Below are positions 43,549 to 51,352 of a stretch of DNA of 64,000 nucleotides, piece by piece. The stretch lies in the NCBI GenBank assembly GCA_020845495.1, contig JADLFM010000233.1, forward strand, positions 122,825 to 186,824, read 5' to 3'. Positions within the stretch are counted from its first letter, which is position 1. Each line of letters opens with the position of its first letter. The translations under genes and the position numbers were made by a program. The DNA comes from Chloroflexota bacterium (GTDB lineage Bacteria; Chloroflexota; UBA6077; JACCZL01). The notes beneath the pieces are model-generated. The model ran no database searches and had not been told where the DNA came from. It was given only the letters and a program-made list of their open reading frames with translations.

Positions 43549-43668
43549 GAGCGTGCGCCCGTACTGAACTGGGGGCGAATGGGAGGTCGACGCGCGTGGC
43601 GGGGGACAAGGTGAGCGCAGCGCTGATAGTGAGGGCAGGATGGATGCGATCGTAGCACTGGGACGGCG

Positions 43669-44655
43669 ATGAGCGCGATCGTCGAGGCGCGCGACCTTCG
43701 CAAGACGTTCCGGGTGTACCGCAAGCGGAGCGGCGACCCGCTGGGCCTCGTTCGACGGGCCGCCGTCGACGTCGAGGCGGTGGCCGGGGTGTCGTTCGGG
43801 GTCGAGCCCGGCACGCTGGTGGGGTATGTGGGGCCGAACGGCGCCGGCAAGTCGACCACGATCAAGATGCTGACCGGCATCCTGCGTCCGAGCGGCGGGC
43901 AGGCGCAGGTGGCCGGCCTCGACCCGGCCCGGCGACGGCTGGAGGTAGCGCGGCAGATCGGGGTGGTCTTCGGGCAGCGCACCCAACTCTGGTGGGATCT
44001 GCCTCTCGTCGATTCCTTCGAGTTGCTGCGCCACATCTACCGCGTCCCACCCAAGGCGTATCGCCAACGGCTGTCGTCGCTGACCGACCTGCTGGAGCTT
44101 GGATCGTTCTTGCAGACTCCAGTTCGGCAACTGTCGCTCGGTCAGCGGATGCGCGGTGACCTGACGGCCGCGCTGCTCCACGCACCGCCGGTGCTGTTCC
44201 TGGACGAGCCGTCAATCGGACTGGACGTGGTGGCGAAGGCCCGGATCCGGGAGCTGCTGGCCACGATCAATCGCGAGCAGGGTGTCACGATGCTCCTGAC
44301 GACCCACGACCTGGCCGACATCGAGCGGCTCTGCTCCCGGATGCTGATCATCGACCAGGGTCGGGTGATTTACGACGGGAGCGTTGAGGCGATCCGCGAG
44401 CGGTTCGGCGGCGAGCGGACTGTCATCGTCGACCTGGAAGCGGAGACGGCGCCGCTCGCCATCCCCGGCGTTGAGGTAGAGCGGGTGGAGGGGCCGCGCC
44501 AGTGGCTGCGTTTTCGCCGCGACGAGATGACGGCAGCGGCGGTGGTGAGCGCCGTCGCCGCGAGCGCCCGACTGCGTGATCTGACCATCGAGGAGCCGGC
44601 CATCGAGGACATCGTCCGAGGAATCTACGAGGGCCGCGTCAGCCCGCTCGTGTGA
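43669..44655 (+). CDS. ABC-2 exporter ATP-binding protein
   Basis: 328 aa from ATG 43669. Walker A GPNGAGKST (about 56-64), a Q-loop in VFGQRTQLWWDLP, signature LSLGQRMRGDL (about 153-163), Walker B VLFLDEPSIGLDV and the switch His in LLTTHDLADIERL. The Q-loop sequence GQRTQLWWDLP is characteristic of the ATPases partnered with DUF990 permeases. A regulatory-like C-terminal domain of about 90 residues follows. It is the energising subunit for the two permeases upstream. Confidence 0.92.
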   Translation: MSAIVEARDLRKTFRVYRKRSGDPLGLVRRAAVDVEAVAGVSFGVEPGTLVGYVGPNGAGKSTTIKMLTGILRPSGGQAQVAGLDPARRRLEVARQIGVVFGQRTQLWWDLPLVDSFELLRHIYRVPPKAYRQRLSSLTDLLELGSFLQTPVRQLSLGQRMRGDLTAALLHAPPVLFLDEPSIGLDVVAKARIRELLATINREQGVTMLLTTHDLADIERLCSRMLIIDQGRVIYDGSVEAIRERFGGERTVIVDLEAETAPLAIPGVEVERVEGPRQWLRFRRDEMTAAAVVSAVAASARLRDLTIEEPAIEDIVRGIYEGRVSPLV

Positions 44656-44725
44656 GGCAATTTAGCGGCAACGACGGAGCGGGCGACATACTCCTGACGA
44701 CTGCTCCTGAAAGGATCGCCTGGGC

Positions 44726-45412
44726 ATGGAGCCTCAGATCGTGGTGCCGGGTGTGTACATGCTGAACTTCGAGATCGGTCAGGTGTACCTGTGGGACTGG
44801 GACACGGGGTTGACCGTCGTGGATACGGGGATCGCTGGCTCGGACGTGCCGATCCTCGAGGCCGTCACGGCGCTCGGGCATCCGCCGGAGTACGTGAAGG
44901 AGATCGTGCTCAGCCACTTTCATGACGACCACCGAGGCGGTGTTGCCGCGCTGGCCGAACGGACAGGCGCGACCGTCATCGCACATCGGATGGATGCACC
45001 GGTCATTCGTGGGGTGCAGCAAGGCGCGCCACCTGTCCTGATGGACTTCGAGCGCCCGATTGCCGAGGCGGTCATGCCGCGTGTTCCACCCGCCCTGCCG
45101 GCCGCCGTGGATCGGGAGGTTGAGGACGGAGATACCGTTGCGGGGGGCGGCTCGATCGTCGGCGTGCCCGGCCACACGCCGGGGAGCATCGCCCTGCTGG
45201 TGCCGTCGCTCGGGGTGCTGTTCACCGGCGACACCCTCGCCTCAGTGGACGGCGCGCCGATCCTCGGCGTCTTCAACGTCGACCGGGCCGCGGCGATCCA
45301 GTCGCTCCACAAGCAGGCTGGCCTCGCGTTCGATGTGGCCTGCTTCGGGCACGGTGCGCCGCTCGTTGGGGGCGCGAGCGCGCGAATCCGCATGCTCGCC
45401 GAAGGGTTCTAG
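44726..45412 (+). CDS. MBL-fold metallo-hydrolase
   Basis: 228 aa from ATG 44726 with GAAAGGA upstream. The zinc motif H-x-H-x-D-H is complete in SHFHDDHRGG (His64, His66, Asp68, His69); the further ligands are in VPGHTPGSIAL and the LFTGDTL Asp. The length and motif order fit glyoxalase II-like or lactonase-like hydrolases. It lies 70 nt after the exporter ATPase and may be in the same transcript. The substrate is unknown. Confidence 0.9.
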   Translation: MEPQIVVPGVYMLNFEIGQVYLWDWDTGLTVVDTGIAGSDVPILEAVTALGHPPEYVKEIVLSHFHDDHRGGVAALAERTGATVIAHRMDAPVIRGVQQGAPPVLMDFERPIAEAVMPRVPPALPAAVDREVEDGDTVAGGGSIVGVPGHTPGSIALLVPSLGVLFTGDTLASVDGAPILGVFNVDRAAAIQSLHKQAGLAFDVACFGHGAPLVGGASARIRMLAEGF

Positions 45413-45496
45413 CGGGGGCAGTCGCGGGTGTCGGCGCCGGAGGTGAGAGGTCTTCCGGACGTTGACGAAGGGTCACTAGCGACCTCCTCACCCACA

Positions 45497-45514
45497 CTCC
45501 CTCCCAGGAGGGAG
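45497..45514. terminator. hairpin between convergent MBL and livF genes
   Basis: CTCCCTCC (45497-45504) and GGAGGGAG (45507-45514) form a perfect 8-bp inverted repeat with a 2-nt centre, in a gap of 116 nt. A terminator role is inferred from position; the loop is tight, so the lower arm pairs may open. Confidence 0.4.
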
Positions 45515-45528
45515 CGGGAGTGGCCGGG

Positions 45529-46242
45529 CTACTCGATGCCGAGGTACGCGCGCTGGACGGTCTCGTTCTCACGGAGGACGGCAGCGCCGTCGGCCAGGAC
45601 GATCTCGCCGGTTTCCAGTACGTAACCGCGGTGGGCGACCTGGAGCGCCATCACCGCGTTCTGTTCCACCAGCAGCACCGTTACGCCCTGCTGGTTGATC
45701 TCCTGGACGGTCTGGAAGATCGTCTCCACCAGGATCGGGGCAAGCCCCATCGACGGCTCGTCGAGCAGCAGGATCTTGGGGCGGGCCATCAACGCCCGCC
45801 CCATCGCCAGCATCTGCTGTTCGCCGCCGGAGAGGGTACCGCCCTTCTGGTGCATCCGCTCCTTCAGGCGGGGGAACAGTTCGAAGATCCGCTCCATGTC
45901 CGGTTTGATCTGGCCACGATCCTTGCGCGAGAAGGCGCCCATCTCCAGGTTCTCGAGGACAGTCATCCGCGAGAAGATCCGCCGACCTTCGGGTACCTGA
46001 CAGATGCCCCGCTCGACGATCTGATGGGGCGGCAGAGCGTTGATCCGTTGCCCGTCCAGCAGCACGTCGCCTTCGCGAGGTTGGAGGACACCGGAGATCG
46101 TGCGCAGGGTGGTGCTCTTGCCGGCCCCGTTTGCTCCGATCAGCGTCACGATCTCGCCATCATTGACCTGAAGCGAGATGCCCTGAAGGGCGTGGATGTT
46201 GCCGTAGTAGGTGTGGATGTTCCGCAGTTCGAGTGTCGCCAT
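45529..46242 (-). CDS. livF: branched-chain amino acid ABC transporter ATP-binding protein LivF
   Basis: 237 aa from ATG 46242, 4 nt after the livG stop; the open frame to 46338 only overlaps livG. Typical LivF start: LELRNIHTYYGNIHALQGIS. Walker A GANGAGKST, signature LSGGEQQMLAMGRAL, Walker B LLLDEPSMGLAPILV. It hydrolyses ATP together with LivG to drive import through LivHM. It is the last gene of the livHMGF transcript. Confidence 0.95.
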   Translation of the reverse strand: MATLELRNIHTYYGNIHALQGISLQVNDGEIVTLIGANGAGKSTTLRTISGVLQPREGDVLLDGQRINALPPHQIVERGICQVPEGRRIFSRMTVLENLEMGAFSRKDRGQIKPDMERIFELFPRLKERMHQKGGTLSGGEQQMLAMGRALMARPKILLLDEPSMGLAPILVETIFQTVQEINQQGVTVLLVEQNAVMALQVAHRGYVLETGEIVLADGAAVLRENETVQRAYLGIE

Positions 46243-46246
46243 CGGG

Positions 46247-47020
46247 TCAGGCCGTCGCCGCGCGCCCGAGATACGCCTCGATGACATGCGGGTTGCGCTG
46301 CACGTCGGCGGGGGCGCCTTCCGCGATCTTGATGCCATGATCGAGCACGGTGACCCGATTCGAGATGCCCATGACCAACCCCATATGGTGCTCGATCAGG
46401 AAGATTGTCAGCCCTAGCTCGGAGCACAGCCGCCGGATCAACTCGGTGAGGGCGTTGCGCTCCTGGGGGTTCATGCCGGCCGACGGCTCGTCGAGGAGTA
46501 ACAGGGACGGCTCGGTCGCGAGCGCCCGTGCGATCTCGAGGCGGCGTTGATCGCCGTAGGGGAGGTTGCGTGCCCAGGTCTCGCTGACGCCGTGCAGGCC
46601 GACGAAGTCGAGCAGATCACGAGCGCGCTGGTGGGCGTGCCGCTCCTCGGCGACGACGCTCGGGAGGCGCAGCACCGCGCCGAGCGCGCTCGACTTGAGA
46701 CGGGTGTGCATGCCGACGAGCACGTTGTCGAGGGCGCTCATGGTGGCAAAGAGACGGATGTTCTGGAAAGTCCGTGCGATGCCGAGGCTGGTGATAGCGT
46801 GGGGGCTGGCTGCGTTCAGACGCTGCCCTCGGAAGCGGATCTCACCGGTGGTCGGGCGGTACAGGCCGGCGATCATGTTGAAGAAGGTAGTCTTGCCGGC
46901 GCCGTTCGGGCCGATCAGGCTCGCGATCGTCCGCTCTTCGATCGCGAAGTCGACGTCGTTGACAGCCACGAGGCCGCCAAAGCGCTTGGTGACGCCCTTT
47001 GCTTCGAGGATTGTAGCCAT
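46247..47020 (-). CDS. livG: branched-chain amino acid ABC transporter ATP-binding protein LivG
   Basis: 257 aa from ATG 47020; a GTG at 47041 overlapping the livM stop is also possible. Walker A is GPNGAGKTT. The middle has the LivG-typical GIARTFQNIRLFATMSALDN, the signature region is LPYGDQRRLEIARALA and Walker B is LLLDEPSAGMNPQE. The C-terminal VIEAYLGRAA is typical of LivG. It partners with LivF in the ATPase heterodimer. Confidence 0.95.
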   Translation of the reverse strand: MATILEAKGVTKRFGGLVAVNDVDFAIEERTIASLIGPNGAGKTTFFNMIAGLYRPTTGEIRFRGQRLNAASPHAITSLGIARTFQNIRLFATMSALDNVLVGMHTRLKSSALGAVLRLPSVVAEERHAHQRARDLLDFVGLHGVSETWARNLPYGDQRRLEIARALATEPSLLLLDEPSAGMNPQERNALTELIRRLCSELGLTIFLIEHHMGLVMGISNRVTVLDHGIKIAEGAPADVQRNPHVIEAYLGRAATA

Positions 47021-47033
47021 CGTCGCGTGTTCC

Positions 47034-48284
47034 CTACCCACTCACCCCATTCACGGACGATCCCCCGTTGACGACGCCTCGGCCGCGCCGTAGCTCGGCC
47101 TTGCGCTGGGCGCTCGGGAAGATCCCTTCGGGGCGGATCAGCATCATCAGCACGAGGGCAAGCCCAAAGATCAGCAGCTTGGAATTGCCGACGTCGATCT
47201 GGGCGAGGAATGGTATCCCGAGCGTCTGACTGAGGCCCCGGAGCCAGCCACCGGCGCCGTCGACCAGGATGAAGTTGAAGATACCGAGGAGGATGCCTCC
47301 GAACATCACGCCCCAGATGTTGCCGATGCCGCCGAGGATCAGCATCGCCAGGAGCATGATCGAGATGCTGAAGTCGAACTGAAACGGGTCGATGAACTGG
47401 AGCATCGAGGTGTAGAGGGCACCGCCGAAGCCGGAGAACGACGCGCCGAGGGCGAACGCCAGCAACTTGGTCTTGACCAGGTCGATGCCCATACTGGCAG
47501 CCGCGATCTCGTCCTCGCGCATCGCCATCCAGGCCCGCCCAAGGCGCGAGTCGCGCAGGCGGACGATCACGAAGACAGACAGAATGGTCACCGCGAGGAT
47601 CAGGTAGTACCAGGGGATCTGGTCGGACGCCAGCAGTTCGCGGCCGAAGAAGTTCGGACGGGCGATCGGGTTCATCCCCTTCGAGCCGTTGGTGAGCCCT
47701 TCCAGGTTGAGGAAGGTGCGCGGCACGATCTCGCCGAACGCGAGCGTGACGATGGCCAGGTAGTCGCCTCGGAGGCGGAGCGTCGGCGCGCCGAGGATGA
47801 CGCCGAAGATCGCCGCGACGATGAACGCGATCGGCAGGGCGACCCAGAAACTCGTCTCGATGCCGCGCTGGACGAGCGGACTGCTCGGCGCGCTGAGGAA
47901 CGCGACGGTATAGCCGCCGATCGCGAAGAAGGCCGCATAGCCGAGGTCGAGCAGGCCGGCGAAGCCGACCACGATGTTCAGGCCGAGGGCCAGCAGCGTG
48001 AAGATCAGGATCGGGTTCATGCTGCCCATGCGGCTGAGCCCGAGCGTCACGTCGATGAGCGGGTACAGGACGACGAGCGCCACGAAGATGCCGAACAGGA
48101 TGCGATTACGGCGCTGCTCGTCGGCACGGGCGCGGGGCACGGCGATGGGTGTGGCGGCGGCTCGGGCAGAGGTCTGGCCGAGCGCGTTGCCGGGCACGTC
48201 GCCGGGCACGTCGCCGGGCACGAGCGCCTCGCGGCTGGCCGCGTCGGCGACGTGTGCGTCGGAGAGCGTCTGTTCGTCGGCCAC
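47034..48284 (-). CDS. livM: branched-chain amino acid ABC transporter permease LivM
   Basis: 416 aa from ATG 48284, 3 nt after the livH stop. A hydrophilic N-terminal extension (about 1-60), longer than usual, contains a GDVP repeat coded by a 12-bp tandem repeat. The membrane domain follows, with MNPILIFTLLALGLNIVVGF and GLLDLGYAAFFAIGGYTVAF, family hallmarks. A conserved coupling segment reads RLGRAWMAMREDEIAAASMG. It forms the channel with LivH. Confidence 0.94.
   Translation of the reverse strand: MADEQTLSDAHVADAASREALVPGDVPGDVPGNALGQTSARAAATPIAVPRARADEQRRNRILFGIFVALVVLYPLIDVTLGLSRMGSMNPILIFTLLALGLNIVVGFAGLLDLGYAAFFAIGGYTVAFLSAPSSPLVQRGIETSFWVALPIAFIVAAIFGVILGAPTLRLRGDYLAIVTLAFGEIVPRTFLNLEGLTNGSKGMNPIARPNFFGRELLASDQIPWYYLILAVTILSVFVIVRLRDSRLGRAWMAMREDEIAAASMGIDLVKTKLLAFALGASFSGFGGALYTSMLQFIDPFQFDFSISIMLLAMLILGGIGNIWGVMFGGILLGIFNFILVDGAGGWLRGLSQTLGIPFLAQIDVGNSKLLIFGLALVLMMLIRPEGIFPSAQRKAELRRGRGVVNGGSSVNGVSG
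48191..48222. repeat. 12-bp tandem repeat in the livM N-terminal extension
   Basis: Two and two-thirds copies of CGGGCACGTCGC, in frame, coding for GDVP units on the minus strand. Confidence 0.85.
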
Positions 48285-48287
48285 GGG

Positions 48288-49250
48288 TCAGGCTCGCTCG
48301 GTCGAGGCTTCGCCAAGGAGCCCCGTCGGCTTGAACACGAGGGTCAGGATGAGCATCGCGAAGACGACGGCCTGAGTCCAGCGGGGATCGAACACGTAGT
48401 CACTGACGGCCGCGACGACGCCGATCATCAGCCCGCCCAGGAACGCGCCGTACAGGTTCCCGATACCGCCGAGGACGGCTGCCGTGAACGCCATCAGCCC
48501 GCCCCGGAAGCCCTGGAGGTACCAGGCAGTGTTGTTGTAGGCGCCATTGATCAGGCCGGCCGCGCCGGCGAGGGCGCCACCCAGCAGGAACGTCAAGGCG
48601 ATGGTCTGATTGATGTTGATGCCCATCATCGCCGCCGCCTCGCGATCCTGAGCGGTCGCGCGCATCGCCTTGCCGAGACGGGTGCGGTTCACGAACAACC
48701 CCAGCGCCAGCATCAGCGGCAGGGCGATCAGGATGACGGCGAGATCTTTGATCTTGAATAGCACGAGCGTCTTGATGCCGAGAATGTCCCGGAAGATGTC
48801 GATGTCGAGCGCGCGGTGGGGAGTGGGGAAGTCGACCGGGGAGGCGCCCCGCCAGTACAGCCCGACGTTCACCAGGATGAAGGAGACGCCGATGGCGGAG
48901 ATGAGCGGGGCCAGACGTGGAGCCCGGCGCAGAGGACGGTATGCCAGACGCTCGATAGCGACATTGAGGAGCGCGCACCCGACCATCGTCAGCAACAGGG
49001 TGACGAGGACGAGCAGGAAGATCGTGCCATCGGGGAGCAGCGACACCCTGCGAACGCCGAGCAGGCCAGGCACCCAGGTGAACACCGTCAGCGCGATCAT
49101 CGACCCGATCATGAAGACGTCGCCGTGGGCGAAGTTGATCAACTCGATGATGCCGTACACCAACGTGTAGCCAAGCGCGATGAGCGCGAAAATGGAGCCG
49201 TTGGCGAGGCCGATCAGGAGGATCTGAACGACAGTTTCAAAGGGAGACAC
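48288..49250 (-). CDS. livH: branched-chain amino acid ABC transporter permease LivH
   Basis: 320 aa from GTG 49250, preferred because GGAGAA stands 8 nt upstream; ATG 49265 adds five residues. The N-terminus ANGSIFALIALGYTLVYGII and ELINFAHGDVFMIGSM are diagnostic. The coupling loop is RTRLGKAMRATAQDREAAAM followed by MMGININQTIALTF. Eight or so membrane segments are seen. It is first in the livHMGF transcript. No periplasmic binding protein gene (livK/livJ) is found in the window. Confidence 0.95.
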   Translation of the reverse strand: MSPFETVVQILLIGLANGSIFALIALGYTLVYGIIELINFAHGDVFMIGSMIALTVFTWVPGLLGVRRVSLLPDGTIFLLVLVTLLLTMVGCALLNVAIERLAYRPLRRAPRLAPLISAIGVSFILVNVGLYWRGASPVDFPTPHRALDIDIFRDILGIKTLVLFKIKDLAVILIALPLMLALGLFVNRTRLGKAMRATAQDREAAAMMGININQTIALTFLLGGALAGAAGLINGAYNNTAWYLQGFRGGLMAFTAAVLGGIGNLYGAFLGGLMIGVVAAVSDYVFDPRWTQAVVFAMLILTLVFKPTGLLGEASTERA

Positions 49251-49577
49251 CGTTGTTCTCCGCATACGCCATCGGCCGGTGATGGCGCGCCGTAGAGTAG
49301 CGCAGCGATTGGACGTCGGTAGAGTACGGCTTCAGCGCTCGGCGCGCAAGTGTTGGGCGCGAGCCGCTGCCAGCGTGCTACTCACGGCTGGCCCCTGGCA
49401 AGCCCCCCTCCCCTGACTCTTCTTCCGTGCGCTGGAGCGCCCCTGATGCCGCCCCGCAGCAACCGTGGAATGACTGGGGCAGGCCGGTCTTCAGAACGGG
49501 GGAGTCGACGGGGAACGCGCTGGAGTGGCGATCTGCTGGCGCGCTCGCAGTTGGCCGAGGGCTGGTTGGCGGGGGCG
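49251..49577. other. intergenic region upstream of livH
   Basis: Contains the livH leader and promoter, which I cannot pinpoint. It includes C-rich and G-rich tracts (CCCCCCTCCCCTGAC near 49403) of the kind found in the palindromic repeats elsewhere. No gene is supported. Confidence 0.4.
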
Positions 49578-49623
49578 ATATGACGAGGCGGCCTGCTTCC
49601 ACCAGCAGGCCGCCTCGTCATAT
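49578..49623 (-). terminator. 20-bp perfect stem terminator of the secreted SH3 gene
   Basis: ATATGACGAGGCGGCCTGCT (49578-49597) and its exact complement (49604-49623) flank a 6-nt loop, TCCACC. It sits 42 nt after the stop of the minus-strand SH3 gene and before livH's upstream region. The ends of the stem supply a short A/T run. Very likely a transcription terminator. Confidence 0.85.
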
Positions 49624-49665
49624 CAGGGGTATCGGGGTACCGGTATCAGGTGACGGCTGGCACGG

Positions 49666-51144
49666 CTACTTCCAGCGGAACGTGGCCTTGGCAGTCGTCG
49701 GCGGAGAAGTGTCGGTGGGCCGGACGTCGACGACGACCTCGTAGGCGCCAGCCGGGCCTTCCATATCCCACTCGACCTCGCTCCGGCCGTCGCTGCCGGT
49801 CCGGGGCGCGTTGATCGCACGGTAGCGGCTGGCGCTCAGCCGTGCGATGACGTCGACGCGGGCATTCTCGACCGGCCCGCCGTTGCGGGTCACGAGCACG
49901 CGGGCCTGCTGCTTCCCCGATGACAGGGCGGCGTCGCGGAGGGTGACTTCGACGGCCAGACCGTTCGGGCCGGTCGCGCGGCCGGTGGTTCCTGAAGTAG
50001 GGGCTGGCGTCGCACTCGGCCCGGTGGCCGCTGGCGAGGCCGATGGGGCCGCGGGTGGTGCCGGAACGGGCGTTCCAGCCAGGGGCGCGGCGGGGGCTGG
50101 GGCGGTGGGTACGGCTCCACCCTCGTCAGTGGGCGCGCCGTCAGCGCTGGCCCCACCTTCGCCAGTACCGGTCTCAGGGGTTGAGCCATCCTCGGGCGCA
50201 GCCGTCCCCTCGCTGGACCCGGCCGAGGGCGGCGCGCTCGTGCGGGGGTCGCTGGGCGAGGGCGTCGATGCGGACGGCCGCGTTGGCGAGGGGGCTGGCG
50301 TGGCAACTGTCTCGACCAGGGTAGAGGCGATCCAGCCGCTCTGACCGCCGCTCGTGCGAACGTTCCGCCAGGTGCGTCCTTCAGCTTGCCGGTCCGGGCC
50401 GGCGATCTCGAGCAGCGTACCCTCCGTCACCTGAGTGAGAACCGCGGCGCTCGTGGACGGCTCGGAGCGAACGTTGACATTCCCGCCTTCGGCGTTGACG
50501 ACGCGAACGCGCTCGCTGGTCGTGGCGCCGCTTCTGGTCGTCGTGCCGCCGGGCACCGGGCTGCCGGCGGGCGCCGCCTGACCACCGCCGAGCGCTCGGT
50601 CGACGCGGCCGGACACCACGATGGCCATCCCGACCACGTCGTTCATAGTGACGACGTTCGGGCGGCCCCGAGCGGCGGTCATCAGGACCAGGGGACCCTT
50701 ACGGAACAGGTAGGCAATCTGGACCTGGGAGCCCTGATCGCCGTCGGTCGTCAGGCTCAGTCCTAGGGCTTCGTCTCCGAGCGGTGGGACTGGTAGCTCG
50801 GCCCAGCCTTCGGCGACGAACGCTTCCTTGGTGCTGGCGAGCTGTTCGACGGCGTCGGCGGACCTGGCGGTGCGGGCAACACCGCTGCGAACTTCGATCG
50901 GGCCGGCGGCCAGGTTCTCAGTCGTTCGCTCGCGGGCGAACGTCACGTCGTACACCGCGATGCCGTCCGAGCGCTCGTCGGAGATGGTTCGATCGGGGAT
51001 GGTGCTGAAACCGGCTGGCAGATCGGTCTCAGCCAGGGCGAGGCTCTTGGGATCGACGCCGGCTTGGAACGACGGCGCCGCCAGAGCAGTCAGCGGCACG
51101 GCGATGACGAGGACAGCGATGGCGAGGCTGGTGACGATTCGCAT
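49666..51144 (-). CDS. secreted SH3-domain protein
   Basis: 492 aa from ATG 51144; the open frame to 51405 has no support. The signal peptide is MRIVTSLAIAVLVIAVPLTA with an ALA-A cleavage site. A globular domain of unknown type (about 25-190; ALAETDLPAGFSTIPDRTIS) is followed by an SH3b domain (about 215-285; GGNVNVRSEPSTSAAVLTQV and TWRNVRTSGGQSGWIASTLV), a long Pro/Ala/Ser/Thr/Gly linker (about 290-395) and a C-terminal beta-sandwich (about 400-492; RVDVIARLSASRYRAINAPR) of bacterial Ig type. The SH3 domain resembles both of those in the lipoprotein at 30-31 kb, so they are paralogues. Probably a cell-surface binding protein. It lies between the liv genes and the acyl-CoA dehydrogenase but is unrelated in function. 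Confidence 0.78.
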   Translation of the reverse strand: MRIVTSLAIAVLVIAVPLTALAAPSFQAGVDPKSLALAETDLPAGFSTIPDRTISDERSDGIAVYDVTFARERTTENLAAGPIEVRSGVARTARSADAVEQLASTKEAFVAEGWAELPVPPLGDEALGLSLTTDGDQGSQVQIAYLFRKGPLVLMTAARGRPNVVTMNDVVGMAIVVSGRVDRALGGGQAAPAGSPVPGGTTTRSGATTSERVRVVNAEGGNVNVRSEPSTSAAVLTQVTEGTLLEIAGPDRQAEGRTWRNVRTSGGQSGWIASTLVETVATPAPSPTRPSASTPSPSDPRTSAPPSAGSSEGTAAPEDGSTPETGTGEGGASADGAPTDEGGAVPTAPAPAAPLAGTPVPAPPAAPSASPAATGPSATPAPTSGTTGRATGPNGLAVEVTLRDAALSSGKQQARVLVTRNGGPVENARVDVIARLSASRYRAINAPRTGSDGRSEVEWDMEGPAGAYEVVVDVRPTDTSPPTTAKATFRWK

Positions 51145-51154
51145 GGCCGGGGTG

Positions 51155-51160
51155 GTGTAC
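51155..51160 (-). promoter_or_regulatory. possible -10 box (TACACC), near-leaderless start of the SH3 gene
   Basis: GGTACACC lies 10 nt upstream of ATG 51144, with no Shine-Dalgarno sequence between. It resembles the arrangement before the glycosidase-like gene at 21085. Confidence 0.3.
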
Positions 51161-51352
51161 CGTTCTTGGCCCCAGCGCGTCAAGGGGATGACCCGCCTCG
51201 CCGAGGCCCGGCCTCTTCTGTTGCCCGGCTCAGGCCCAGTCCGTATGATCGAGAGGAGGAGCGAACGAGGGGGAGACGCCGCGCGATCCTCCGGCTTCGC
51301 AGACGCGGGAGGCTGGGGGCGCCTCGCTGCACCGGCTACGGAGGGGGAGACG

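Noticed and set aside
43451..43564. CRISPR-like array
   Set aside because: The units are 14 nt and directly adjacent with no spacers, so this is a tandem repeat.
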